A DNA stretch of 64,000 bases from Sanguinoderma infundibulare (GCA_032821775.1 JAVLRN010000002.1:372001-436000); one strand, 5' to 3'. Counted from the stretch's first letter, positions 1-11,048 are shown. A program made the numbers and translations. Notes: generated by a model from the sequence alone, not told the origin.

Positions 1-111
1 GAGAGGAAGTGAGGCAGACGGTTGAAGCTTGACGCTCGAGCGATAAATGATCTTGATTGTAAGTTATCTTACGTCATCAGCATCTATTGATGAGCATTAG
101 TCGTGACTCGT
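1..111. repeat. Promoter-side module, copy 1 of 3
   Basis: This stretch resembles 4262-4385 and 9145-9265. All three share the 'gcttgacgc.cgag' start, a TTACGTCA core (here at 69-76) and a 'ttg.tgag.a.tagtcg' tail. In the intact locus the module lies upstream of CTK3, so another decayed CTK3 copy probably lies just left of the window. The CT-rich tract that follows (about 118-155) leads directly into the 3' end of S28-1. Confidence 0.75.
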
Positions 112-179
112 AAGGATTCTCTCCCTCTCCCCTCCCTGAGTCCCTCTCACTCTGCTTCGATAGTCTCCAGTCTACGTGG

Positions 180-2435
180 TCACACCGTCGGCTTCCACTC
201 CGATATCCACTGCTTGATGTACGCCACCGCGGTGTCCTGCACGTCTTTGACTGAAGCGCTCGCTGCGCCCTGCTCGATGATCATGTCCGAGCAGTGGAAT
301 CCGTCGGACAGGAGGTGCGGTTGCAGGTAGGAACCGGAATTCGGAGACCCCTTCGCGGCGACCGTCGCCTCCCTCCAGGGATCGCCTGGTTCACATGGTG
401 TGAGAAAAACAAACAGACCGCAGACGGTTAACAAGAAAGCACTCACGGTCCCCATTGACGAAGACGATGTGCTCAGTGCTTGTGTTCCACCCCTGGTACG
501 CTCGGTTCACGCCGTCCGCGTCCGGGGAGGCAATGTTGGACGGGAATGCTCCAGGGAAGCTGTATCCACATTCGCGCTAATTGATCCATGTAACTCAGTA
601 TTGGGGGAACAGTGGAAGCAGTCGAACGTACCCCTGCATATAACGGTGTCAAAACGCGCGAGACAATCGAGGGCTGCTCTTGCGGCGGGCCGTCAAACCA
701 GAACCCGAATTGCGTGCAGCTTAAAGCGGCTTCTCGTGAGCGTGGGCCACAGTCGAGGAGAGTAGATATACTCACACTAGCCACTGCCAAGACCGATCGG
801 CTTGGCCTAGGGAGGTGTTCATCCAGTATGGCTGTGAAGTGTCGTGGGCACCCAGACAGGTCCTGCTAAATAATTGTGAGCAGTTTGAAGTGTATTGAAG
901 GGGGAAAACGAAAACCGACTCTACGTCTCGGGTATTGCACACTAAAAATTTATAGTTAGAGCGGAAGGTGATGGTGTAGGGGACCACGCACACTCTGAAT
1001 GGTAGGCTGTGTGCAAATATGAGCCCCATGCTTGAAGCGCATGATCGAGTCCCCATCCGGAAGCCGGAGCGCTGACACCGTTTTTCACCTCTAGAGCGTC
1101 GCAGAACTGGTAGAAGGCCTGGTTCGGGCCGCTGGCAGGCTGGAGGTTCTGCCAGTGGAACAGGGCAGATCGCACTTGAACGAGGTTGAGCATTCGTCAA
1201 CTATTCTACGCGCGCATTGTGGGCTGTACTCACAGGCCGCTGCGAAGTATTCGTTTTCACTCGACGACCCCAGGCCAAATGACGCCTTCAGTGCGTTGAT
1301 CGCTGTCGCATTATTGGAGCCTATGACGGAATCGACGTGCGCGATGACGGCCTCGACGTCTGAAGAGCAGTTCGCTGGCATGTACTCCCGAATGGGTTCG
1401 AAGTATCCCCAGAAGTCGCTGTAGCCAAGTGTGACGATTAGTACACATCTGCTACATAGCGGGAAGGTGAACTCTTACACGATGGCTTGCACAACCGCTG
1501 AAGATGCGTATCCAGCAGCGAACACGCCAGGATGGCTGCGAGACAAATGTCAACCATTTACTCATAAACCAACACGACGAAATTTATGTGTACCACTCAC
1601 TTGGTCATAATGTAGCTCGTCAGCGCACCGGCATAGCTTCCGCCTACGAGAATCCACGGTTCGTTCCCCGGTGCGACCTGGATTCCTCCAGACATCGGCT
1701 GCTGCTGCACGTTCTGCGCGAAATACCCTGCATCGTCGCTCGCATGTTGGACGCGGAAGTTGCCCCCAGGCATCGGCAGCTGCACGTTCTGCGCGAAATA
1801 CACCACGTCGTCGATGGCCTGCTGCACGGTGTGCACGTGGAAGCTCTCGACAGAGAGGTCGTCGTACGGGTTCGACTCGCCGAAGAAACGGTGCTCGAGC
1901 ACGACCACCGACCCTTTGAGCTCCTGCGCGATCCGACCGCTGATCGTCGTGTTCGTCAGATATCCGGTGTACTCTAGAATACGCACGTCAGCATGGGGAT
2001 CATTGTGGGGACATGCGCGACATAGGCTTGACGGAGCGCACCGTCAGCTCAGCACATACCAGATGCGTCTACTTCTCCCGTCATCATGAGAACGATAGGC
2101 CCGCCTACGGAGCGATCAACAACGTCAGAAATCACGTCCGACGGCATGGTGGCGTACGACGCACCTGGCTCGTAGAACTCTGACGTGTGGTAGTACCGCT
2201 GCTTGAACGTACCAAGGCCCGGGTTCGTGTGGTCGATGAGCTGGTCAAACCAATAGGCCTGGGCGTAGTCAGACAGCTGTGCGCCATTGCGATCGAATAC
2301 AGAAACCCCCCGGGCTTCGATGGGCGGAGCAGAGGGTCTCGGAGGTATCAGAGCAGGACCTTCGTCGTAGGAACGGCTCGCGCTGACGCTCAACAGGAGC
2401 AGGGCCAGCGGGACTAGCGAGGTGAGGATGAGCAT
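180..2435 (-). CDS. S28 serine carboxypeptidase, tandem copy 1
   Basis: This is a secreted family S28 peptidase (prolyl carboxypeptidase type), which cleaves after proline at acidic pH outside the cell or in the vacuole. The ATG at 2435 begins a hydrophobic signal peptide (MLILTSLVPLALLLL). I read nine exons: 2435-2060, 1973-1601, 1535-1479, 1418-1234, one from about 1190 to 990, and four more down to 180. The triad is visible as Ser in GGSYAG, Asp in DPW (after VNGD) and His in GFHCSD. CLGAHD and W-Q-W motifs are also present. Two oddities mark this copy. A 75-bp in-frame duplication precedes the catalytic Ser. The AG acceptor used for exon 5 in copy 2 is missing, although an AAG 15 nt downstream keeps the frame at a cost of five residues. 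A TATA-like box lies at 2498-2503. It may be functional or newly decaying. Confidence 0.85.
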
Positions 2436-3122
2436 TGCGCACTGTGACTGGTGTAGATTGGATGGGCCTGGACGACGTACCACTGCGATGGAGAGAATAT
2501 ATAGTCTCTCCAGGCGCTGTGCAGTACTCTCGAGGCACATCAGCAAAAGGTCACTTTCCTGACGGTTCCTAAGCCCCCCTGAGGTGCCTTCCAAACAGTT
2601 CAGAGCACGTCAGGCTCGAAGACAGGTCTGCCCAGAGTCTGCCTTAGAACCTGACGGGACCTCGCGCTCATGGCCCGGCACTCCGTGCATCCGGAAGGCT
2701 CAGGGACCACCAGGAAAGTGTGCTTTTGTCGAGATTCAGGTGGCACAACGTCTACCGTATCACACAACATGAACTCGTCAGGACGTTCGCATAGTAATGC
2801 GCACAATTCGCTACCTAACGTGTAGTTTCAAGGGCAAATAGGCGAGCCCCCGAGATGAAGGAGTGCCGCCCAACTAGCAGGCAAGCAGAGAAGACGGTAT
2901 CCTGTCCCAGTCTGGACGTGGTTAGCATGCATGGATAGATGCTGTTGACGGATGGTGGAGCTGTCGAGGATTGTACATCGGACGCCGGAAAGATATGGCT
3001 GTGCATGATTGAAGATCATCCCCACGCAAGAGGAGAGCGAGCAGTTGAAACGGCATACTCTACATGAAGTGATGAGGGGTAAGACAATGATAGAGACAAG
3101 AAGAATGGGGAGTGCAATCACA
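2436..3122. other. Upstream region of S28-1, no gene seen
   Basis: No supported gene. The first part holds the S28-1 promoter, with a TATA-like run at 2498-2503 about 60 nt before the ATG. From about 2930 to 3055 it aligns by eye with the upstream region of S28-2 (about 6900-7015), as expected for a duplicated segment. The alignment breaks where the inverted-repeat element is inserted. Confidence 0.5.
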
Positions 3123-3468
3123 TATTAGTGTTCGCATTATTTACAGCTACAGCTGTTTTCAGAAAGACAGGCCCTCTGGAAGAAAACTCGTTCAGGTCGG
3201 CTAGACAGCTGAACGTCGATGGGAGCCCCAAACGCTCCGGTGCCCTGGCCCATTGACAGTTCCCGGCGGGCGCTGCGCCGACGTCGCAGTCGGACACTTG
3301 AATGGATCACCCAGCGCGATAACAGCGGCACCCCGCTGGAACCTGGGACCTGGGCACCGGAGCGTCCGGAATCTCATCGACGTCGGTTGTCTACCTGACC
3401 TAGATGTGGTTTTGGCGAGAGGGCCTATCGATCTGAAACCACCTCCAAGTCAATTTATGCGAAGTATA
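3123..3468. mobile_element. MITE-like element with long inverted repeats
   Basis: The two ends are imperfect inverted repeats of roughly 110-130 bp: about 3123-3252, and about 3342-3468 in reverse complement. Matching blocks include CACCGGAGCGT, CATCGACGT, GTCTA.C.GACCT, GGCCCTCT and TTCGCAT. The outermost bases are TAT(T/A), compatible with a TA target duplication. The middle of about 90 bp carries no open frame of interest. The segment is absent from the paralogous position upstream of S28-2, so it behaves as an insertion. The transposon superfamily is not assigned. Confidence 0.7.
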
Positions 3469-3527
3469 ATGCACGCACCATCGAAATAGACGAAGCAACT
3501 ACAGATCGATGAGATTTGCTGCCGTCG

Positions 3528-3625
3528 CTGCGATTCGTGCCGTCAGGGTTAGTGGACCCATATACTACGATGATTGCATCATCATAACTCACTCTTCGCA
3601 GATTGTCCGCCGTGGGAGATGGGCC
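3528..3625. repeat. Short repeat 'CTGCGATTCGTGC', copy 1
   Basis: This stretch of about 95 bp matches two tandem copies upstream of S28-2 (starting at 7044 and 7183). Shared blocks are CTGCGATTCGTGC.GTCAG, GTGGACCC.TA, CAACTCACTC and CCGCAGAT.G. Here there is one copy, and at the paralogous place there are two. Confidence 0.6.
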
Positions 3626-3849
3626 AGCCATCGCCCTCGACCACCGACACCCTAGGACTGAGATATGCTCGGTCGCGGAGGCAAACCGCTTCCAATGATC
3701 GCGATTCTGGGGAGCGATGCTCCTGAAGTGGAGGCGCACCGTCAATTCCATGCAATTCCCCCAGACCTATCATATCGTCCCGTGAGCGTGATCATCCTAA
3801 GGGTCGCAACAGTGGTGGTCAGTAAGCAAGTCGCGTGTGCCAGGAAACT

Positions 3850-4190
3850 ACAGATCTCCTTGCCCCCCTGAACTCCAGTAGACTACGGAACGCATCACAC
3901 CACCGTCTGCTCGTGGAACATGGTATAACGCGGAACGTTGAGCCGGGGGCAGTCAGCGATCTTCCGGCACTCCTCCATGATACAGGCCCACAATCTTTCT
4001 CCGCACCACGAAAGATGTGCTTCACAGCGTACCCCCACGGTCTTCGTTACGGACTGTTGCGAGCCGGATGTTGTTCAGGATGTCCGGACAGACAGTTCAG
4101 GAACGGACATACGTGTCTAGTGGACGCCGAAGGAGCACCGCTGCATGCGGGCCTCGAAGGAATCCATCAATTATACTTCAAGCCGTCATG
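3850..4190 (-). pseudogene. Truncated CTK3 pseudogene
   Basis: The minus strand aligns with the first two exons and introns 1-2 of the intact CTK3 gene at 7694-9022. It begins MDSFEARMQ (intact: MDPFEVRMQ). A small deletion then shifts the frame into a stop within 17 codons. The exon 2 counterpart (about 3970-4070) also carries in-frame stops. Exons 3 and 4 are missing. The remnant sits between S28-1 and S28-2, exactly where a tandem [CTK3-S28] duplication would leave it. Confidence 0.8.
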
Positions 4191-4261
4191 GTAGCGTTTC
4201 TAAGTCGTTCTGGACGCTCTGGGTAGCAATGTGAGGTGAGTGTTGCTCGAGCAGGATGGTG

Positions 4262-4385
4262 GACGAAAGGAAGTCAGGAAGACGCTCGACGCCCGAGTAT
4301 AGGCGTTTATTGCGAATTATATTACGTCATCAACCTCTATTGGTGAGCAATAGTCGGCCTTTCAATCGGGTAACTTGCTGGTAAT
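4262..4385. repeat. Promoter-side module, copy 2 of 3
   Basis: This copy lies upstream of the CTK3 pseudogene and matches the intact CTK3 upstream region. It contains TTACGTCA at 4322-4329. It ends at a CT-rich tract (about 4400-4455) that abuts the S28-2 3' end, a likely recombination junction. Confidence 0.75.
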
Positions 4386-4478
4386 TGACCATATAGTCCG
4401 ACGTCCCCATCTTCTTCCCCTCTCCCTCTCCCTCCCCTCTCCCTCTCCGTCTCCTTTGAGAGTCTCCAGTCTACGTGG

Positions 4479-6684
4479 TTACGCTGTCGGCTTCCACTCA
4501 GATATCCACTGCTTGATGTATGCCACCGCAGTGTCTTGCACGATCTTGACCGACGCGCTCGCTACGCCCGCCCTAATGATCATGTCCGAGCAGTGGAACC
4601 CGTCCGAAAGAAGGTGTGGCTGGAGGTCCGAACCGTTATTCGGAGACCCGTTTGCAGCGACGGTCGCCTCCCTCCAGGGGTCGCCTAGTTCACATGGTGT
4701 GAGAAAGTGCGAACAGACTACAAACAGTTGAAAGCAAATGGCTCACGTGTCGCACTGGCGAAGACGATATGTTCGGTCTCTGTGTTCCACCCCTGGTACG
4801 CACGGTTCACGCCGTCCGCTTCCGGGGAGGCTATGTTGGCCGGGAATGCTCCAGGGAAGCGGTATCCACATTGACGCTGACTCGTCCAGTTAGCTGAGGA
4901 CCAGCGAAGATAGTAAGCGTAGTGGAAGTACACACCTCTGCGTATACGGGTGTCAACAGACGCGAGACAAGCGAGGAATGCCTTTTAGGCGCGCCGTCAA
5001 ACCAAAACCCGAACTGCTTGCAACTAAAAGCAGCTTATCGTGAGCGCACGTCACAAACGAGGAGAACGGGCACACTCACGCCAGCCACTGCCAAGACCGG
5101 GCGGCTTGACCTGTGAAGGTGTACGTCCAGTACGGCTGTGAAGAATCATAGGTGCCCAGGCATGACCTGCGGAATAGCCGTCACTGATTGCAGGTTGCTT
5201 GAAGAAGGGTACAAGCCGCGAAAACTGACTCTGCGTTTCTGTTGCCGCAAACTAGAAACAATGAGCTTAGAGGGCAATGCGACGATGTAGGGGCCTGAAA
5301 GACAGTAAACACAACACACTTTCTGCATAGTAAGTCGACTTCCAGTATGAGCCCCACGCTTGAAGCGCATAAGCTAGTCCCCATCCCGAAGCCGGAGCGC
5401 CGACACCGTTCTTCACCTCCAGAGCGTCACAAAACTGGTAAAAGGCCCGGTTTGGGCCGCTGTAGGGCTGCAGCGCCTGCCACGAGAACAGGTTGTATTG
5501 CACTTGAACGAGGTTCAGCACTTGTCAATTATTCAATATGTGCGCGAGTTTTCAGGGAGACTCACAAGCCGCTGCGAAGTCATCGTTGTGGCTCAACGCC
5601 CCCAGGCCAAACGTCGCCTTCAGTGCATTGATTCCGGTGGCGTTATTGGAGCCGATGACGGAATCGACGTGCGCGATGACGGCTTGGACGTCTGAAGAGC
5701 AATTCGCTGGCATGTGCTCCAGAATGGGTTCAAAGTATCCCCAAAAGTCGCTGAGCAGAGACGTGCGCCGATTAATGTCCATCTCCTGGATAGTGGAAAC
5801 GTGAGTTCATACACGATTGCTTGTACAACCGCTGACGAAGCGTATCCCGCAGCGAACACCCCAGGATGGCTGCGAGGCGATGTCAGCCATTGATCAGGAT
5901 TCAGGACCAACCACGCGAAATGAGCACTTGGTCATAATGTAGCTCGTCAGTGCGCCAGGGTAGCTTCCGCCAACGAGAATCCATGGCGCCTCGGCCGGCG
6001 GTACATTGTCGCCGCCAGGCATCGGCAGCTGCACGTTCTGCGCGAAATACACCACGTCGTCGATCGCCTGCTGGACGGTGTGCACGCGGAAGCTCTCGAC
6101 AGAGAGGTCGTCGTACGGGTTCGACTCGCCGAAAAACCGATGCTCGAGGACGACGGCGGACCCTTTGAGCTCCTGCGCGATCCGGCCGCTGATCGTCGTG
6201 TTCGTCAGATATCCGGTGTACTCTAGAATACGCACGTCAGCATGGGGATCATTGTGGGGACATGCGCGACATAGGCATGACGGAGCGCACCGTCAGCTCA
6301 GCACATACCAGATGCGTCTACTTCTCCCGCCATCATGAGAACGATAGGCCCGCCTACGGAGCGATCAACAACGTCAGAAAATACGTCCGACGGCATGGTG
6401 GCGTACGACGCACCTGGCTCGTAGAACTCAGACGTGTGGTAGTACCGCTGCTTGAACGTACCAAGGCCGGGGTTCGTGTGGTCGATGAGCTGGTCAAACC
6501 AATAGGCCTGGGCGTAGTCAGATAGCTGTGCGCCATTGCGATTGAATACCGATACTCTCCGGGCTTCGATGGGCGGAGCAGAGGGTCTCGGAGGTATCAG
6601 GGCGGGACCTTCGTCATACGAATGATACGCGCCCACGCCCAACAGGAGCAGGGCCAGCGGGACCAGCGAGGTGAGGATGAGCAT
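4479..6684 (-). CDS. S28 serine carboxypeptidase, tandem copy 2
   Basis: This is the paralogue of S28-1 with the same nine-exon plan. The ATG at 6684 starts the signal peptide MLILTSLVPLALLLLGVGA. Exon 8 is 4876-4747 and the last exon is 4684-4479. The catalytic Ser lies in GGSYPG, Asp in DPW and His in GFHCSD. CLGTYD and WQWLA motifs fall in the middle. The exon 5 acceptor (ACAAG) is present here, and there is no 75-bp duplication, so this copy looks closer to ancestral. The conserved Asn-Gly-Asp before the Asp motif in copy 1 reads Ser-Ala-Thr here, which may affect activity. A TTTATA run at 6748-6753 is the likely TATA box. The expected role is extracellular or vacuolar proline-specific exopeptidase. 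Confidence 0.87.
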
Positions 6685-7043
6685 CGCGCACTGAGTAGAC
6701 GCGAGGAGGTTGTGGGCCTGGAGGACATACCGACGCAATGGAGGGAATTTATACACTCTCCAGGCGCTGTGCAGCGCCCTCGAATGTAGGTACAAGGTGC
6801 ACTGTACCAGACACACTCGAACTGGGGAGGTCATTCCCATGGGTGAGCAGAGCTGGACACAATCCTGTAGCAGTCGGGACTTGATTAGCACGGCTGAATG
6901 ACGGTGCATAGCGCATCATGGAACAATTGTCAAGGATTGACGTTTGAACAGACGCTGCCAAGGTATGGCCGTGCATACTCGAAGGTCAAGCATCTCGCAA
7001 GAGAAAGCGAGCAGCCGAAACGGCACAATCTTCCCGGCTATCG

Positions 7044-7275
7044 CTGCGATTCGTGCAGTCAGTGTCAGTGGACCCGTAGACGAAGATGATGCAACTCACT
7101 CTCCGCAGATCGTGCGCGATGGGAGACGAATGGGCTGTCGCCCGCGACCGCCAAGTCGGCCACAGTGGTGGTCAACGGTAATCTGCGATTCGTGCAGTCA
7201 GCGGACCCGTAGATGAAGACGATGGCATCGCAACTCAACTCACCGCAGATTGCCCGTCCTGGGAGGATCGGCTGT
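7044..7275. repeat. Two tandem copies of the 'CTGCGATTCGTGC' repeat
   Basis: Copies start at 7044 and 7183 (offset 139 bp) and share CTGCGATTCGTGCAGTCAG, GGACCCGTAGA.GAAGA and CGCAGAT. One related copy lies at 3528, upstream of the CTK3 remnant. They fall between the S28-2 promoter and the CTK3 3' end, with no coding potential. Confidence 0.65.
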
Positions 7276-7693
7276 GGTTCGACAGCGTACGCTGGTCAGA
7301 CGAATCCCTTGGAAATAGCGTGTCCTCCTCCTCGACCGCCAAAGCGACGCCACGCATGCGCTGAAGCCGTGAGAAGCGAGCACGCACACGCAAGTGAAAC
7401 CCGCCTGCCATTTGTGGGAGGCATACACAAACTTTGAGCATCAAGAAGAAAAACCTGCAAACGACCATGAACCGAGCGAAATTAAACCGATTCCGTCCGA
7501 CCACACCGCGCGTGGCGTGCGCTGAGGCGCATACAGTCCATTCCACGGAATCATCTTGTCCAACCCCGCACACCTGCGACCGATGGAGGCCAAAACAAAT
7601 CCGCACTGCACATTCCCGCAAAACAGCAGAACACAAAACAAAAAAACACACCTCGCACCTCAACATCCCCCCATTCCCCCCAACCATCACCTC

Positions 7694-9022
7694 TCAAGAC
7701 AGATCCATCGCCTCCCCCTCCCCCTCGTACCCCTCCCCGCCCCCCACATAATACCCGCCGCCGCCACCAACTGCGGCGGCAGGCGGGAAGCACAGCGCGT
7801 TCTCCTCCGCGACCGCCTCGTCGTCGTCCTCGTTCCACTCGCTCGTCGTCTCCCACTCGTTCTCGAACTCGATGTCCACCGTCAGCTCCCCGACCCCGTC
7901 CCGCTCGTCCGTCAGCGGCAGGAAGCTCGCCAGGCCGCCCCCCGGCGGCGGGTTGTGCGACACCGGCTGCACCCAGCGCCGCTCGCGGAGGCGCTTGTGG
8001 CGCTCGCGGTCTTCTTCCATCCGTTTCTTGATCTCGAACGGGTCGAAGGCCAGCGCGGCCGGGACGGCGGAGGAGGTTGAAGTCGAAGTTGAGGTCGAGG
8101 TCGAGGTTGTTGCAGCAGAGGCGGAGGGGGAGGTGGAGCAGGCGGAGGGGAGGGAGGCGGATGCGCGGCGGGAGTCGAGCGTGGTGAGGACCTCGTCGAG
8201 CTTTTGGTGGTCGATGACGCGCTTGTTGCGCCAGCTCTCGAGCACCTGCGCGCGCACGTCGGGATGGGTGATCAGCATGGGGAAACGCGATATGGGGGCG
8301 GGGAAGAGAGCAAAGAGCGCGCACCTGGACGGTGCTCATGAAGTTCGGCATGCCCTGCTGGCCGGGGGGCACGACGTAGTCGACGAGCTTGGTGAGGTCG
8401 CGCGAGACGTAGTCTACGTACGACGACGAGCTCTGGCCCGTGTCTCGCGTTGCGCCCGTGTGCGGTTTCGCGAGGAGGCACGTCTCGCAGAGCGAGTCGA
8501 GCAGATATAGGATGTTGATGCGGCTGTTCAGCGTACCCTGCAGAATATGGTCAGTACTTGAGCAGCTTCGGGCACAAGCAGGACGAGTTTGCAAACGACT
8601 CAAGTTATTGCACAGAGTCTTGAGGAAGGTCAAAATTGACTTCCACGAGGTAAAAGCCGGGGCAGGAAGCTACAGAAACCGTCCGGAGGGGGAGATACGT
8701 GCAGAATATAGCTCGACGCGAACCCCAGCAAATTATGGAGCACACAACGCCACCATTTGGCTGTGGAGCATGGCGCAACATCGCACTTTGAGGTCGGGAA
8801 CAGTCGACGAGACGCACCTTCTGACACTCCTCGACGATACAGTCCCACAAGTCTTCTCCACACGACGAAAAGTACTTCAAAGCATATCCCACGATCTTTT
8901 TGATGGACTGTTGGGAGCTGGAGGTCGTTCAGGACGTCCGGACGGGCAAATGAGGAACGGACGTACGCGTCTAGTCGCCGGAGGAGCGCAAGGAACTGCA
9001 TGCGGACCTCGAAGGGGTCCAT
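7694..9022 (-). CDS. CTK3: CTD kinase subunit gamma (Ctk3-like)
   Basis: This is a subunit of the CTDK-I complex, which phosphorylates Ser2 of the RNA polymerase II C-terminal domain in the nucleus. Four exons (9022-8967, 8917-8818, 8537-8325, 8245-7694) join in frame to 306 residues. The N-terminal CID-like domain is recognisable from MDPFEVRMQFLALLRRL, SQQSIKKIVGYALKY, CGEDLWDCIVEECQK and RINILYLLDSLCET. These are followed by a DYVVP segment and VLESWRNKRVI. The C-terminal half is low complexity: a Thr/Ser run encoded by a GTCGAG-type hexanucleotide repeat near 8075-8115, then an acidic and glycine-rich tail. The gene is divergent from the pinin-like gene 310 bp away. Exons 1-2 also survive as the pseudogene at 3850-4190. 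Confidence 0.88.
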
Positions 9023-9331
9023 GGTCGCTCAGTTAAGCCGTCTTAACGATATCTTCGAGTCGAACTGGACGCTCCGGGCGGCGACGTGGAGTAATATTGC
9101 CTGAGCAGGATGGTGGGCGAGAGCAAGTTAGGCAGGTGTGCGCTTGACGCCCGAGCGATAAGCAAATCTTGTTTATTCAGACTATTGTTACGTCATCAAA
9201 CTCAAACCTCTCTGTTAATTAACAATAGTCGGCTTTTGAATCGGGTAAGTCGCTGGTAAGAAACATAGTTGGTCATCGTCTTCTTCTTACCCTCTCCCTC
9301 CCACACTCCCTCTCACTCTCCCGCACTCAAA
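9023..9331. promoter_or_regulatory. Bidirectional promoter CTK3 / pinin-like, with module copy 3
   Basis: This 309-bp interval separates divergent start codons. It holds the third promoter-side module (about 9145-9265) with a CRE-like TTACGTCA at 9188-9195, and a CT-rich run just before the pinin ATG. The TTACGTCA core is kept in all three module copies although two no longer serve an intact CTK3. Confidence 0.6.
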
Positions 9332-10626
9332 ATGGCCACCGAAGAGTGCGTATCTCCGTTGCATGCTCTTCCCCTCTGTGGGTTCTCGCCTCACACTCAA
9401 CGCCCTCCGTTCCGCTGTACAGACCAATGCAAGCCTCGCCCGAGCCCGTGACTGCGCCGCCCATCGAGACGGAGAAGACGAAGAAGCGGCCGCGGCTGGA
9501 CATGGCGGTCGAGCCGCGGGAGCGCAAGCGGGGCAAGACGGCGTTCGGGATGATGCTGAGCACGCTAACGAAGGCGAAGAACGAGGACAAGGAGCGGAAC
9601 CAGAGCGACGCGGTGCGTCTCCTATCGTCCACTTGTTTCCTTCGCGCGCTGACCGTCAAGCCTTGCATTGTTGTTGGGTTGATTGATGGGTTTCTTGGAT
9701 TTGGTTTCGGGTGCCGATGCTCATTGGCTTGGGTCGCGTTGGAACGAGTAGGCGAAGAAGCGGCAGTTGATCGAACAGAGGTTACAGGATAAGCTCCGGA
9801 AAGAGACTGACTCCGTCAGACGTGCAGAGGAGGCGAAAAAGGACAAGACGAGCGCGAACCGCAAGGAGGAGGACCTGCAGCTCAAGGACTCTATCGTACG
9901 TCCTGTGACCTCTACTCTTCCACCTCGCCATCCCCGAAACACGACGTATTCCGCCCATCCTCCTTGGACGTGTAATGTGAATGTTGATGATACGGTCCGG
10001 TATAGCACAAGCTCCGCAAGGCACGGCTACCCCTGCTGTCGAACTTCCTGCTGACGTCGGACGTCATACCCGATCTCGAGTCTGATGCACCAGCGTCGAC
10101 AAACCCGCTCGCTGGTCCGCCAAAGACACGTCCGCCAGCATTGTATTACCTCCCTGTGAAGCTGCTCCCATCACAAGAGGCGTTCCTGCAGAGACGCAAG
10201 ACAGAGGTACGTCTCTAGACATGGTGCTGTGGAACAGGACCCTGACGGGTCGATGCTTGATGTATCTAGGTACAGGAGGCAGCCGAGAAAGAGTGGGACG
10301 CGTTTAAGACGGAGCGGACGGCGGGCATCGAGGAGATCGGCCGTCTCCGCGAACGCGTCGCGGACGAGGAGTCGCGCCGGAAGGTCGAACGGCGCGAGGC
10401 CGCAGACGAGAACGAAGACACGAAGATGGCAGACGGGGGCGAGGGCGACGACCGGGACAGCCTGGAGTCGCATAAGGGGGCCGTGAAGATGGAGGGAGTG
10501 GTCGACGGGGTGGAGAAAGAGAAGGAGAAGGAGGGGAAGGAGGAGGCTGCGGTGAAGGAGGAGAAGAAGGCGGACGTGACGCCGACGCCTGGGCCGGGGT
10601 ACGACGACGATGCGGTTGAGTACTGA
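9332..10626 (+). CDS. Pinin/SDK/MemA-domain protein
   Basis: Five exons (9332-9345, 9423-9612, 9752-9895, 10006-10206, 10270-10626) join in frame to 301 residues. The pinin/SDK/MemA signature runs through residues about 25-110: KKRPRL, then RGKTAFGMMLSTL, then KKRQLIEQRLQDKLRKE. PALYYLPVKLLPSQEAFL follows at about 150-165, as in pinin-family proteins. The C-terminal third is a charged, probably coiled and disordered tail of Glu and Lys, ending DDDAVEY. Family members are nuclear speckle and exon-junction-associated splicing factors, so a splicing role is inferred. The 14-nt first exon was chosen because it alone gives a start codon in frame with exon 2. Confidence 0.88.
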
Positions 10627-11048
10627 GTGCTGGGAATGGTTGGTGGCAGGATTGTGGAGGGGTGGACTTGGGATATTTAGCTGTAATGTGTTACATAGTC
10701 GCTAGCTAGAGCTAGTGCCCGGTGTGCGTGCTTTGCTGTGCCTCGAGTCGTTTGTGGCAGTCCATGTACCTCGTTTGCTGAGCTGGTTGTATATGGTCCT
10801 TTCTCAATCCAAACCTTCCCGCCTTCGGCTCATCATGAACTTCCCCGGATTACGCACGTGTGCACGGTGCCTGCTTCCGCGTCCCGCGACGCCACTCTTG
10901 GAGCCGTCAGCGGCGGCGCTGCATCTGTGACCTGAGCCTCTTGACTGCCAGTCCCTTGCCTCAAAAGCTCCTCCTTCCTTGAGCATTCCCAGCACGACGA
11001 TTCACCTGGTCTCCAAAGTTCTAACCCTCTGAATACCTCGCATTCAGG
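10627..11048. other. Intergenic, nothing recognised
   Basis: This is the 3' flank of the pinin-like gene and the upstream region of CFEM-A. I see no gene or repeat. Confidence 0.4.

Noticed and set aside
772..1200. 142-codon open stretch across an S28-1 intron and exon
   Set aside because: It reads through an intron and is out of frame with the conserved S28 motifs on the same strand.
3835..4194. 119-codon plus-strand ORF
   Set aside because: Antisense to the truncated CTK3 pseudogene.
7551..8633. 360-codon minus-strand ORF over CTK3
   Set aside because: It reads through CTK3 introns in a shifted frame. The spliced four-exon model recovers the family motifs and this does not.
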